From: Amycolatopsis sp. DSM 110486
Lineage (GTDB): Bacteria > Actinomycetota > Actinomycetes > Mycobacteriales > Pseudonocardiaceae
Length of the DNA: 64,000 bases
Assembly: GCF_019468465.1 (NCBI RefSeq)
Contig: NZ_CP080519.1
Coordinates: 868,001-932,000 of the forward strand
Reading direction: 5' to 3'
Under the pieces are notes generated by a model that worked only from the letters and a program-made list of their open reading frames with translations, did no database searches and was not told the origin of the DNA. This document shows, in pieces, positions 7,703 through 15,394 of the stretch. Each line of letters opens with the position of its first letter. Within the stretch, counting starts at the first letter, position 1. Both the position numbers and the translations under genes were made by a program.

Positions 7703-8332
7703 ATGCGCGACCACCGGCACGAGCCCGCGCTCAACGCGGCCGTCGAAACGTACGTGACGCCGGGGCGCAGGTACCTGCAGTTGCTCAACACCCCGTTCCT
7801 GAGCGACCCGGCGCAACGGCAGGCCTTCGGACGCGCGCTGGCCGAGGACTCGGTGCGCATCACCGACGACGAGCTCGAGCTGCTGTTCGGCTACGAATGG
7901 CGTGCGCAGCTGACGGCTTCGTGGCTGGTCGCCTTCGCCCGGCGAGCTGCGCACGGCGAACGGATCGGCGAGCTGCTTCTCGCGAACAAACGTATCTACG
8001 CCGGCCGCGGATTCTGCTTCGCGCTGGCGCGATTCGGCACGGAGGAAGACGCACGTCTGCTGGTCGACTACCTCCACGCATTCCTGCCACGCACCGACCG
8101 CGGCGAGCAGGACTCGGCCATGGGCGCGCTCAGCTACCTGGACGCGCGGCTGGGCACCGAGCACTCAGCCCGGTTCCTCGGCGAAACCGGGCTCTGGTCG
8201 CGCTGGCTGCACGCCAGGTTCCCCCCTGACCGAGCCGACGTGCCGGTGTCGCTCGATCAGTCCCGTGACGTCATCCGGACGCAATGCTCGTACGCCGACC
8301 ACGCCATGAAAGCCCTGCCGTCCGAGCGGTGA
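7703..8332 (+). CDS. DUF6000-like protein of unknown function
   Basis: 209 aa, soluble, with no signal peptide or membrane segment. The sequence (YVTPGRRYLQLLNTPFL, DDELELLFGYEWRAQLTASWLVAF, ANKRIYAGRGFCFALARFGT, DRGEQDSAMGALSYLDARLGT) fits DUF6000, a helical family common in actinomycetes with no assigned function. The ATG at 7703 was chosen because the conserved part begins there; the frame is open 30 codons further upstream without a ribosome binding site. It is divergent from the acyl-CoA-dehydrogenase-like gene and convergent, 5 bp apart, with the MetE-like gene. Confidence 0.7.
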   Translation: MRDHRHEPALNAAVETYVTPGRRYLQLLNTPFLSDPAQRQAFGRALAEDSVRITDDELELLFGYEWRAQLTASWLVAFARRAAHGERIGELLLANKRIYAGRGFCFALARFGTEEDARLLVDYLHAFLPRTDRGEQDSAMGALSYLDARLGTEHSARFLGETGLWSRWLHARFPPDRADVPVSLDQSRDVIRTQCSYADHAMKALPSER

Positions 8333-8337
8333 TCAAA

Positions 8338-9351
8338 CTACGGCGTCAGCTCGGCCACCGCCGCGTGCAGGGCCAGCAAGCCCGGCACCGTCTCCGGTGG
8401 GCGCCGGCCGAAGCCGCATTCCGTGGCGATGCCGAAGGAGTCCACGGCGGACAGTGCGGCGGCGATGCGTTTGCGCGCACCGGGTTCGCCGTCCGCGACG
8501 TGCACGAGGCCCAGGTACAGCTCGGTCTCCGCGGGCAACGCCAGGGAACGCAGCGGCGCGAAGTACTCCGGATCCGTCCGGCCGATCGGCACGGGCAGGT
8601 GGATCCACCCCAGCGGCCGCGAAAGCCGCGCGGCCAGGGCGTTCGCCACGCGAACCAGGAGCGCGGTGTCCGCGGGCTCGACGAAGTGGCGGCCGCCGCT
8701 GTCGCCGTAACACAGGTGGTAGCCGAGGTGGACGTCGGCGGGCACGGCGTTGCCGAGGCGGGTCAGGCGGTCGAGGACGCCGGCCTCGAGATCCGGGACC
8801 CAGCTGGGGAAAACGCCCTCCAGCATGCCGAACTCGACGGCGGTGTCCCACTGGATCGCGAGCTGGTCGGCCGGGATGGCGTCGGTGATGAGCTCCAGCT
8901 CGCGCAGCATCGCGGCTTCGTAGGCCGGCTCGACGGCGGCCTGGTCGGCGGTGTCCACGTGCAGGCGGATCGGGGCCATGGGCGTGGGGAGGCTGACCTG
9001 GAACCGGACGTCCGGCAGCACCCCCGCCGCGCGCAGGCGCCGGAAGACGACCCATGACGACAGCGCCGCCTGGGCGTAGCCGAGGGGGCCGAAGCGCACC
9101 GCCGAAGCGGGACCGGCCAGCCGGTACTTGGGCGTACTGCTGTACTCGCCGCGGTGGACTTCGTCGGTGACCAGGCCGGGGGTGCGCGCGAACACCGCCC
9201 GCTGCCAGAACGTCCAGTTCGACCGCACGCCCGTCTCGCCGTCCGTCACCCGCCGAACGAACTCGCCGACGTGGGCCGAGACCGCGCGGAACACCGTCTC
9301 CGAGTCCTCGAGCGGCACGCTGCCGACGAGGTGCACACCACGAGCCACCAT
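8338..9351 (-). CDS. cobalamin-independent methionine synthase (MetE)-like protein
   Basis: 337 aa, about the length of a single MetE C-terminal TIM-barrel. Visible family marks are the N-terminal GVHLVGSVPLE, VRFQVSLPTPMAP and the late cysteine in ATECGFGRR, which resembles the MetE zinc-ligand motif (CGLxTR). The complete homocysteine/folate machinery of MetE is not present, so this belongs to the short UROD/MetE-like group of uncertain methyl-transfer function. The ATG at 9351 follows GGTGGGG and starts the conserved region; the frame runs 48 codons further upstream without support. It is a single gene in a region of sulfur-related enzymes. Confidence 0.65.
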   Translation of the reverse strand: MVARGVHLVGSVPLEDSETVFRAVSAHVGEFVRRVTDGETGVRSNWTFWQRAVFARTPGLVTDEVHRGEYSSTPKYRLAGPASAVRFGPLGYAQAALSSWVVFRRLRAAGVLPDVRFQVSLPTPMAPIRLHVDTADQAAVEPAYEAAMLRELELITDAIPADQLAIQWDTAVEFGMLEGVFPSWVPDLEAGVLDRLTRLGNAVPADVHLGYHLCYGDSGGRHFVEPADTALLVRVANALAARLSRPLGWIHLPVPIGRTDPEYFAPLRSLALPAETELYLGLVHVADGEPGARKRIAAALSAVDSFGIATECGFGRRPPETVPGLLALHAAVAELTP

Positions 9352-9417
9352 GCGCCCCACCGTAAGCCCGCGCGCGGGCGTCCCGAGGGGGCAGCGAGCC
9401 GAACAGTGGCCGGTCAG

Positions 9418-9435
9418 ACCACCCACGAAGGTGGT
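9418..9435 (-). terminator. small hairpin after the NTF2-like gene
   Basis: Six-bp perfect inverted repeat ACCACC / GGTGGT with a 6-nt loop. It starts 11 bp past the stop of the minus-strand NTF2-like gene. It is weak, with no U-tract. Confidence 0.3.
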
Positions 9436-9445
9436 ATCGGGCAGC

Positions 9446-9886
9446 TCAGACCTGGCGCGCCGTCGCCATGGCGCGGTCGGTTTCCCAGAAGGCACGCATC
9501 GAGGTGATCAGGCCGTCCTCGCCCACGCGGTAGACGAAGACGCCGTCGGTGTCGACGCGGTAGCCACCGGGCAGGTAGGTGGTGATGGTGCCGATGTTCG
9601 CGCACTCCGCGCCCGTGGCGAACGAGTCGCGGATCACGAACTCGAAGCGCTCCACGTGAGCGATCGTCAGGTCCCAGAACGCGCCGATGCCCTCGCGGCC
9701 GTGGTGGCCCTTGCCCTGCTCGTCGAACATCGACGGGCCCACCGGGTCCTCCACCACGGCGTCCGGCGCGAACAACGCCAGCCACCCGTCCTTGTCGCCC
9801 GCCGCGACCGACGTCATCGAGCGGAACGACGCCAGGCGAGCCGGCGGCTGGTCCGCGTCGACGTTCCAGCTGACCTCAACACTCAT
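9446..9886 (-). CDS. NTF2/SnoaL-like protein
   Basis: 146 aa with the cone-shaped NTF2-like fold pattern: LFAPDAVVEDPVGPSMFDEQG, GREGIGAFWD, FVYRVGEDGLITSMRAFWE. Members include ketosteroid isomerase, limonene-epoxide hydrolase and polyketide cyclases. The DPVGP and RAFWE segments are seen in actinobacterial ketosteroid-isomerase-like proteins, so a steroid- or terpenoid-type substrate is plausible but unproved. The ATG is 1 nt after the stop of the F420 LLM gene and has GGGGGAG upstream, so the two are co-translated. Together they sit behind a KstR-like motif. Confidence 0.75.
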   Translation of the reverse strand: MSVEVSWNVDADQPPARLASFRSMTSVAAGDKDGWLALFAPDAVVEDPVGPSMFDEQGKGHHGREGIGAFWDLTIAHVERFEFVIRDSFATGAECANIGTITTYLPGGYRVDTDGVFVYRVGEDGLITSMRAFWETDRAMATARQV

Positions 9887-9887
9887 G

Positions 9888-10784
9888 TCACTCCCCCGAA
9901 TCCGACGCTGAATCCCGGAACTTCGCGATGACTTCTTCACCGAACTTGCGGATCGCGTCGACCTTCGGGCCCACCTCGGCGTCGAAACCGAGGCCCTCGA
10001 ACACCCACGGCATCGTGATCGCGTCGGTCACGCCCACCTCGGCCTGCTCGCGGAACCCGTCGAGCCCGAACCGGTCGACGCACACCGCCTGGAACTCGAA
10101 CGGATCGGCCTCGCGCCCGCGCTCGGCCAGCAGTTCCTTGAGCCGTTTGATCGTGTCGCGCAGCTGGTCGAGCGTCATCATCGCCGACGACCAGCCGTCG
10201 CCCACGCGCGCGGCGCGGCGCAGCGCGATGTCCGTGTGCCCGCCGATGTAGAACGGCACGCGCTTCGGCGGCGTCGGGCTCATGCGCAGCTTGTCGAAGT
10301 CGAAGAACTCGCCGTGGAACTCGACCATGCCGCCGTCGAGGATCAGGCGCAGCACCTCGATGGCCTCGTCGAAGCGCTTGCCGCGCCGCTCATATGGCGC
10401 GCCGCACCACTCGAACTCCTCCGGCGACCAGCCGATGCCGAGCCCGAGACCGAAGCGGCCACCGGTCAGAGCCGCCACCGAGTTCACCTGACGCGCGAGC
10501 AGCACCGGGTTGCGCGAGCCGAGCTTCAGCACGGACGTGTAGAACTCGAGACGCTCGGTCACCGCACCCATCGACGCGGCGGCCACCAGCGGGTCGACCC
10601 AGGGCGTCTCCTCGTTCCAGAACCGGCTGCCGTCGGGCGTGTACGGATAGTCCGCGGACACCTTCTCCGAGTAGAACAGGGAATCCGGCAGGACGATCGA
10701 GGAGAATCCGGCCTCCTCGGCGGCCCGGGCGAGCCCGCCCAGCTGATCGAGGGGGTTCATCGCGATCGACAGGGAGAACTTCAT
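9888..10784 (-). CDS. LLM-class F420-dependent oxidoreductase
   Basis: 298 aa. It matches the F420-dependent LLM subfamily (TIGR03619-like): MKFSLSIAMNP, EEAGFSSIVLPDSLFY, ALTGGRFGLGLGIGWSPEEFEWCG, RGKRFDEAIEVLR, RVPFYIGGHTDIALRRAARVGDGW. Such enzymes use reduced deazaflavin F420 for hydride transfer to varied lipophilic substrates. It is the first gene of a two-gene unit with the NTF2-like protein. The start ATG has GGGGG just upstream. The 14-bp motif at 10793-10806 immediately before the start fits the KstR consensus, pointing to steroid or lipid catabolism as context (inference). Confidence 0.85.
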   Translation of the reverse strand: MKFSLSIAMNPLDQLGGLARAAEEAGFSSIVLPDSLFYSEKVSADYPYTPDGSRFWNEETPWVDPLVAAASMGAVTERLEFYTSVLKLGSRNPVLLARQVNSVAALTGGRFGLGLGIGWSPEEFEWCGAPYERRGKRFDEAIEVLRLILDGGMVEFHGEFFDFDKLRMSPTPPKRVPFYIGGHTDIALRRAARVGDGWSSAMMTLDQLRDTIKRLKELLAERGREADPFEFQAVCVDRFGLDGFREQAEVGVTDAITMPWVFEGLGFDAEVGPKVDAIRKFGEEVIAKFRDSASDSGE

Positions 10785-10792
10785 CCCCCGAC

Positions 10793-10806
10793 TGTAACGT
10801 GTTCTA
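10793..10806. promoter_or_regulatory. KstR-like operator motif
   Basis: TGTAACGTGTTCTA fits the published KstR pattern TNNAACNNGTTNNA at every fixed position. It begins 8 bp upstream of the F420 LLM start codon, where a bound TetR-type repressor would block the promoter. The presence of KstR elsewhere in the genome is not shown. Confidence 0.5.
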
Positions 10807-10926
10807 CTTTGCCCGGCCAGAGGTGCTCCACGTCACCTCCCGGGAACCCTCAGCGTACTGTCCGCGTTGTCCGAATCAAAGGCGGCCACAGGGCCGCTGA
10901 GACAAGCTCAACACGTGGAGTGACCC

Positions 10927-11754
10927 ATGGGCACCGCGATCCTGTTGATCGTGCTCGTCGTCGTGATCGTCGGGGGCGGGCTGTACTTCGTCCGGTCGCA
11001 GGCCGCTTCGCGGCAGCGGCAGCTCGACGACGCGAAGGCCGACGCGCGCCGCCTCGTCGAACGCCTCGGCGGGCAGGTCCTCAACATCTCCGGCACCGAC
11101 ACGGCCTCACAGCAGGCGATGGCCGACGCCAGCGAGCGCTACAACGCCGCCGGCTCGCAGATGGAACAGGCGCAGACCGTCGAACAGGCTCGGCTGGTGA
11201 AGGACACCGCCGTCGAGGGCCTCTACTACGTCCGCGCCGCCCGCACCGCCATGGGCCTCGACCCCGGCCCGGCGCTGCCGGAGGAGGCCGAGCGCGAGCG
11301 CGCCGGCAAGGTGACCGAGCACCGCAAGGTCGACGTCGAGGGCCAGCACTACGAGGCCTCGCCCGACCCCGGCCAGGACACGCCGTACTACTACCCCGGC
11401 GGCCGCGTGGCGGGGCGTCCGGTGCCGCAGGGCTGGTACAGCGAGCCGTGGTGGAAGCCCGCGCTCGTGGCCGGCGCGTGGGGCCTGGGCTCGATGTTCC
11501 TGTTCAGCGCCATGTTCTCCGGCATGGGCGGCATCGCCAGCGCCTCGGCCTGGGAGTCGGGCTACGACGCCGGCCAGCAGGACGCCATCGAGTCCGGCGA
11601 CCAGGGCGGCGACGGTGGCGATGGCGGTGACGGCGGCGGCTTCGACGGCGGCGACGGCGGCGGCCAGGACTTCGGCGGGTTCGATGGCGGCGGCTTCGAT
11701 GGCGGCGGCTTCGACGGCGGAGGATTCGGCGGCGGCGGCGGTTTCGACTTCTGA
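10927..11754 (+). CDS. DUF1542-type membrane protein with Gly-Asp-Phe tail
   Basis: 275 aa. One transmembrane helix at the N-terminus (about 3-23, AILLIVLVVVIVGGGLYF) is followed by a charged helical segment (RQRQLDDAKADARRLVERLGG) and a conserved middle domain ending in YYYPGGRVAGRPVPQGWYS. A second hydrophobic stretch at about 180-205 precedes a low-complexity tail of repeated FDGGG units (about 220-275). This architecture is common in actinomycetes, where it is annotated DUF1542 or hypothetical; no function is known. The ATG is preceded by GGAG. It is a single gene ended by the hairpin at 11781. Confidence 0.75.
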   Translation: MGTAILLIVLVVVIVGGGLYFVRSQAASRQRQLDDAKADARRLVERLGGQVLNISGTDTASQQAMADASERYNAAGSQMEQAQTVEQARLVKDTAVEGLYYVRAARTAMGLDPGPALPEEAERERAGKVTEHRKVDVEGQHYEASPDPGQDTPYYYPGGRVAGRPVPQGWYSEPWWKPALVAGAWGLGSMFLFSAMFSGMGGIASASAWESGYDAGQQDAIESGDQGGDGGDGGDGGGFDGGDGGGQDFGGFDGGGFDGGGFDGGGFGGGGGFDF

Positions 11755-11780
11755 CCCCACGCACGACCAAGGATCGAGCA

Positions 11781-11830
11781 CCGTGAAGGGCTCCGCGAGG
11801 GACTTCGAGTCCCCCCGGGGCCCTTCACGG
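11781..11830 (+). terminator. strong hairpin terminator
   Basis: Perfect 10-bp arms CCGTGAAGGG / CCCTTCACGG enclose a second smaller hairpin (GGGACT TCG AGTCCC). It starts 27 bp after the DUF1542-type gene, and a short CTTT follows. Confidence 0.7.
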
Positions 11831-11913
11831 CTTTCAGCGCAAGTGCACGCTGTCGGGGACAGCGTAGAACCCCAGGCATACCAGCGGGTTCCGCCACTCC
11901 GTCCACATCGGAC

Positions 11914-12678
11914 TCACCCCGTGATCGGCCGAATTCCCACCAGCGTCCCCGACAGGTGTTCGGCCGCCGGGCTGCACAGGAAGGCCGCGAACGGCACGAT
12001 GTCCTCCGGCTGTCCGACGCGGCCACCCGGGTAGCGCGCGCTCACCCGCGCGATGTGCTCCTCGCTCGCCGCCACGCGCATGCCCGGCGTGACCGTGAGC
12101 CCGGGCGCCAGCGCCACCGTGCGGATGCCCTGGTCCGCCAGCTCCTGGTGCACGACATTGCTCAGCAGGTGCACCCCGGCCTTCGACGCGCCGTACGCAC
12201 CGGCGCCGGGGCCAGCCTGGGTGCCGACCATGCTGCCGACGTAGATGATCCGCCCGCCGCCCCCTCGGATCATGATCGGCGCGAAGTGCTTGGTGACGAG
12301 GAAACAGCCGACGAGGTTGCTGTCGAGGATCCGTCGTAGATCGGCCAGCTCGAAGTCGAGCACCTTCATCGTGCCGGCGGGCGGCATCCAGCCGGCGTTG
12401 CTGATCAGGGCGTCGACCCGGCCCCAGTGCGCGTCGACGGCGGCGGCTGCGGCGCGGACCTGGTCCTCGTCGGACACGTCCGCCACGACGGCCAGCGGCT
12501 TCGGCGCGTCCGGCACCTCGGCCACGATCTCGTCCACGGTGCCGGCCGCCTTCGCCGAGCTGCGCGCGAGCACCGCGATCCGCGCGCCCTCGCGGGCCAG
12601 CCCCAGCGCGAGCGTGCGGCCGAGCCCCTGCGCCGCGCCGGTGATGACGATGACCTTGTCGCGGATGTCCACCTGCAT
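11914..12678 (-). CDS. SDR-family oxidoreductase
   Basis: 254 aa Rossmann-fold short-chain dehydrogenase. The cofactor loop is TGAAQGLG (TGxxxGxG) near residues 13-20, the NAG motif is ISNAGW, and the catalytic Ser-Tyr-Lys set is visible in VGSMVGTQ and YGASKAG. A C-terminal APGLTVTPGM segment is also typical. The substrate is unknown. The ATG at 12678 has GGAG 6 nt upstream; the frame is open 45 codons further upstream, but that crosses the operator and is not used. It is divergent from the TetR gene at 12749, which probably represses it. Confidence 0.85.
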   Translation of the reverse strand: MQVDIRDKVIVITGAAQGLGRTLALGLAREGARIAVLARSSAKAAGTVDEIVAEVPDAPKPLAVVADVSDEDQVRAAAAAVDAHWGRVDALISNAGWMPPAGTMKVLDFELADLRRILDSNLVGCFLVTKHFAPIMIRGGGGRIIYVGSMVGTQAGPGAGAYGASKAGVHLLSNVVHQELADQGIRTVALAPGLTVTPGMRVAASEEHIARVSARYPGGRVGQPEDIVPFAAFLCSPAAEHLSGTLVGIRPITG

Positions 12679-12709
12679 GTGCACTCCTTCAAAGTGTGGT
12701 CTCCAGCCT

Positions 12710-12742
12710 AAGTTTAGCCTCCAACCCAAACTTCGGTACGCT
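12710..12742. promoter_or_regulatory. TetR operator and leaderless promoter between SDR and TetR genes
   Basis: Inverted repeat AAGTTTAG / CCAAACTT (12710-12733, 7 of 8 pairs) sits between the divergent genes. A -10 box TACGCT at 12737-12742 is 6 nt upstream of the GTG at 12749, as expected for a leaderless TetR transcript that overlaps the operator. Confidence 0.5.
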
Positions 12743-12748
12743 GACTCC

Positions 12749-13318
12749 GTGACAGGACGACGCGAGGCGAACCGGGCCCGGATGCGGGCGCGCCTGCTCA
12801 CGGCCGCGCTCAAGCTGTTCGAGGAGGGCGGCTACGAAGCGACGACGATCGACCACATCGCCGCGGAGGCCGACGTCGCGCGCCAGACGGTGCTCAACCA
12901 CTACCCGCACAAGCGCGATTTCCTCGTCGAATGGGGCCAGGACCGCCGAGACCAGCTGCTCACCGTCGACGATTCCGACGAATCCGCGCGCACGAGGCTG
13001 CACCGCTACTTCACCGCGCTGGCAGCCATCAACGAGCGCGAACGCATCCTCACCCGGATGCTGCACGTGAGCCTGCGCCACGACGAGGTCGTCGCCCACC
13101 AGCACCCCGTGCCCGACGCGACGATCGACGCCATCCGCCAAGGCCAGGACCAGGGCGAGCTGCGCTCAGAACTCCCGCCGCGCACGGTCGCCGAAGTGGT
13201 CACCGCGGTCTACGGCGACACCCTCCGCCGCTGGCTCGCCGACGAAGCGCCGCCGTTCGACCTGGCCGCCGCGCTGGCCGAACGACTCGACCTGCTGCTG
13301 GACGGCCTCACCGCGTGA
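12749..13318 (+). CDS. TetR/AcrR-family regulator
   Basis: 189 aa. The helix-turn-helix is at about residues 15-60 (RLLTAALKLFEEGGYEATTI, HIAAEADVARQTVLNHYPHK), followed by a helical ligand domain without recognisable specificity. The start was placed at GTG 12749: upstream codons in frame are antisense to the SDR gene, and no ribosome binding site is seen, consistent with a leaderless transcript from TACGCT. It is divergent from the SDR oxidoreductase, the likely target. Its stop is 1 bp from the stop of the convergent nei gene. Confidence 0.85.
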   Translation: MTGRREANRARMRARLLTAALKLFEEGGYEATTIDHIAAEADVARQTVLNHYPHKRDFLVEWGQDRRDQLLTVDDSDESARTRLHRYFTALAAINERERILTRMLHVSLRHDEVVAHQHPVPDATIDAIRQGQDQGELRSELPPRTVAEVVTAVYGDTLRRWLADEAPPFDLAAALAERLDLLLDGLTA

Positions 13319-13319
13319 C

Positions 13320-14129
13320 TCAGGCAGGCTGGCACGAGGGGCACCAGTACAGGTTGCGCCCCACGAGCTCCTGGTGCGCCACCGGCGTGCCGCACACCAG
13401 GCACGGCATCCCGGCGCGCCGGTAGACGTACACCTCGCCGCCGTGCCGGTCGTCGCGCGGCGCGCGGCCCTGCGCGGCCGGCATGTGCTCCGGCGCCACC
13501 GTGTCGATGCGGCCGATGCGCACGCCGTGGCGCATCAACGTCGCCAGGTCGGCCCACATCTCGTCCCACAGCCCGCGATCGAGCGCGCGGCCGGGCACCA
13601 TCGGGGCGACGCCGTGGCGGAACAGCACCTCGGCGCGGTACACGTTGCCGACACCGGCGAGCACCGCTTGGTCCATCAGCAACGCGGCCACCGATGTGCG
13701 CGAACGCGAGATCCGGTCCCACGCGAGATCGGGCTTGGCGTCACGGCGCAACGGGTCGGGCCCGAGCCGCGCCTTGATCGCGTCCACCTGGGCCGCGTCG
13801 AGCAGCTCACACCGCGTCGGGCCGCGCAGATCGGTCCAGTGCGTGCGCCCGATCAGGCGCATCCGCACCTGGCCCACCGGTTCGGTTTCGGGCAGCGGCG
13901 TTTCGCCGAACGTGCCGTACAGGCCGAGGTGGACGTGCACCGTCCCGTGTGGACCGTAGTCGTGGAACAGGTGCTTGCCGTACGCCTCGGCGGACTCCAG
14001 CACCTGCCCGTCGAGCTTCGCCGCTTCCTCGGCGAACCGGCCCTGCGGGCTGGACACCGAGACGGGCGCGCCGGCGTAGCGGCGTTTGTGCAGACGGGCG
14101 AGGCGGTGGAGGGTGTGCCCTTCTGGCAT
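13320..14129 (-). CDS. nei: Fpg/Nei-family DNA glycosylase (endonuclease VIII-like)
   Basis: 269 aa base-excision-repair enzyme removing oxidised bases. After removal of the initiator Met it begins PEGHTLHRLA, giving the catalytic Pro and Glu of Nei. The middle helix-two-turn-helix region (AVLAGVGNVYRAEVLF) and a C-terminal zinc finger (CLVCGTP ... WCPSC, four cysteines) are intact. It corresponds in position to mycobacterial Nei1. The start ATG shares one base with the rpiB stop (TGATG), so translation is coupled to rpiB. Confidence 0.93.
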   Translation of the reverse strand: MPEGHTLHRLARLHKRRYAGAPVSVSSPQGRFAEEAAKLDGQVLESAEAYGKHLFHDYGPHGTVHVHLGLYGTFGETPLPETEPVGQVRMRLIGRTHWTDLRGPTRCELLDAAQVDAIKARLGPDPLRRDAKPDLAWDRISRSRTSVAALLMDQAVLAGVGNVYRAEVLFRHGVAPMVPGRALDRGLWDEMWADLATLMRHGVRIGRIDTVAPEHMPAAQGRAPRDDRHGGEVYVYRRAGMPCLVCGTPVAHQELVGRNLYWCPSCQPA

Positions 14130-14602
14130 CAGGCTTCCGGCAGGGGCGGCGGCGTGCCGGTGCGCTCGTAGTCGAGCAGCTGCTGGATCCGGCGCCCGTG
14201 GCGCTCCTCCGGCGAAGGCTCGGTGGCCAGGAAAGCCTCGACGATCTCCGTGGCCTGCTCGACGGTGTGCATGCGCGCGCCGACTCCGAGCACCTGCGCG
14301 TGGTTGTGCTCTCGGCACAGCTGCGCCGTCTCGACGCTCCAGCCGAGACCCGCGCGGATGCCGGGCACCTTGTTGGCGGCGATCTGCTCGCCGTTGCCCG
14401 AGCCGCCGATCACGATGCCGAGGCTGCCCTCGTCGCCGGACACGCGCAGCGCCGCGGCCACGCAGTAGGCGGGGTAGTCGTCGACGGGGTCGTAGGTGCG
14501 CGGACCGACGTCGACGACTTCGTGTCCCTGGCCCGTGAGGTGGCTGGCCAGGTGGTTCTTCAGCTCGAAACCGGCATGGTCGGATCCCAAGTAGACACGC
14601 AC
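14129..14602 (-). CDS. rpiB: ribose-5-phosphate isomerase B
   Basis: 157 aa. Interconverts ribose 5-phosphate and ribulose 5-phosphate in the pentose phosphate pathway. It begins VRVYLGSDHAGFELKNHL and carries the active-site loop GGSGNGEQIAANK, where Glu replaces the catalytic Cys of E. coli RpiB, as in mycobacterial enzymes. The GTG at 14602 starts the conserved region; the longer open frame upstream is antisense to the ComB-like gene. It is coupled to nei downstream. The order rpiB-nei is conserved in mycobacteria. Confidence 0.93.
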   Translation of the reverse strand: MRVYLGSDHAGFELKNHLASHLTGQGHEVVDVGPRTYDPVDDYPAYCVAAALRVSGDEGSLGIVIGGSGNGEQIAANKVPGIRAGLGWSVETAQLCREHNHAQVLGVGARMHTVEQATEIVEAFLATEPSPEERHGRRIQQLLDYERTGTPPPLPEA

Positions 14603-14647
14603 AGCGGCGAGTCTGCCATCACCGCCGGTGGCGGGCATGCTCTGGGG

Positions 14648-15394
14648 GTGGACACGTGGGAGCAGCCGGGACACGACGTGCGGCTCGAATGGGGCGCCGA
14701 AGGCGTCGCGGCGCTCGGCGGCGCGTGCGCGGTGCTCGTGGTGGTCGACGTGCTTTCCTTCTGCACCACCACGGATCTCGTCACCGCGCGCGGCGGCCGG
14801 GTGCTGCCGGTGCGCTGGCGCGAAGAACGCGGCGTCGCCGAAGCGCGAGCCGCGGGCGCGGTCGTCGCGGGTGAGGCAGCGTGGACGCTGCGGCCTTCCT
14901 CTGTGACGGACATCCCGTCCGGCACGCTGCTCGCGCTGCCCTCGCCCAACGGCGCCACCCTGACCGCCGCGGCCGCCGCCACCGGCGCCCACGTGCTGGC
15001 GGGCTGCCTGCGCAACGCGTCAGCCGTCGCGGCGAAGGCGCTCGAACTGGCGGCCGGACGGCCCGTCGGCGTGATCCCGGCCGGCGAACGCTGGGGCATC
15101 GACCTGCTGGGCGAGCGCAAGCACTTCGGACCCCTACGCCCGTGTGTGGAAGACCAGCTCGGCGCCGGCGCCATCGTCGCGGCCCTCGCCCGCCACAGCC
15201 GCACGCTCTCGGCGGAAGCCGCTCTCGCAGCCGCGGCCTACGCGGGCACCGACCTCGCGCACGCGCTGCGCACCTGCTCGTCCGGCCGCGAACTGGCCGC
15301 GGCGGGCCACCCCGGCGACGTCGAGCTCGCCGCGCAAACAGACGTGAGCACCACCGCGCCCACCCTGCGCGGGAAAACCCTGGAGGCGGAATGA
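14648..15394 (+). CDS. 2-phosphosulfolactate phosphatase family protein (ComB-like)
   Basis: 248 aa. ComB-like features are CAVLVVVDVLSFCTTTDL, GRVLPVRW, GTLLALPSPNGATLTA, LAGCLRNASAVA and VIPAGERWG. Archaeal ComB removes phosphate from 2-phosphosulfolactate in coenzyme M synthesis; actinobacteria lack that pathway, so the real substrate here is unknown. The start is GTG 14648 after a GGGGG stretch. Its stop overlaps the ATG of the MBL hydrolase by 4 nt (ATGA), so the pair is coupled. This pair appears inserted between rpiB and the dsbA-like gene relative to mycobacteria. Confidence 0.8.
   Translation: MDTWEQPGHDVRLEWGAEGVAALGGACAVLVVVDVLSFCTTTDLVTARGGRVLPVRWREERGVAEARAAGAVVAGEAAWTLRPSSVTDIPSGTLLALPSPNGATLTAAAAATGAHVLAGCLRNASAVAAKALELAAGRPVGVIPAGERWGIDLLGERKHFGPLRPCVEDQLGAGAIVAALARHSRTLSAEAALAAAAYAGTDLAHALRTCSSGRELAAAGHPGDVELAAQTDVSTTAPTLRGKTLEAE

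Noticed and set aside
8333..9055. 240-codon minus-strand ORF overlapping the MetE-like gene
   Set aside because: Same strand, other frame; Arg/Pro/Gly shadow of the MetE-like coding sequence.
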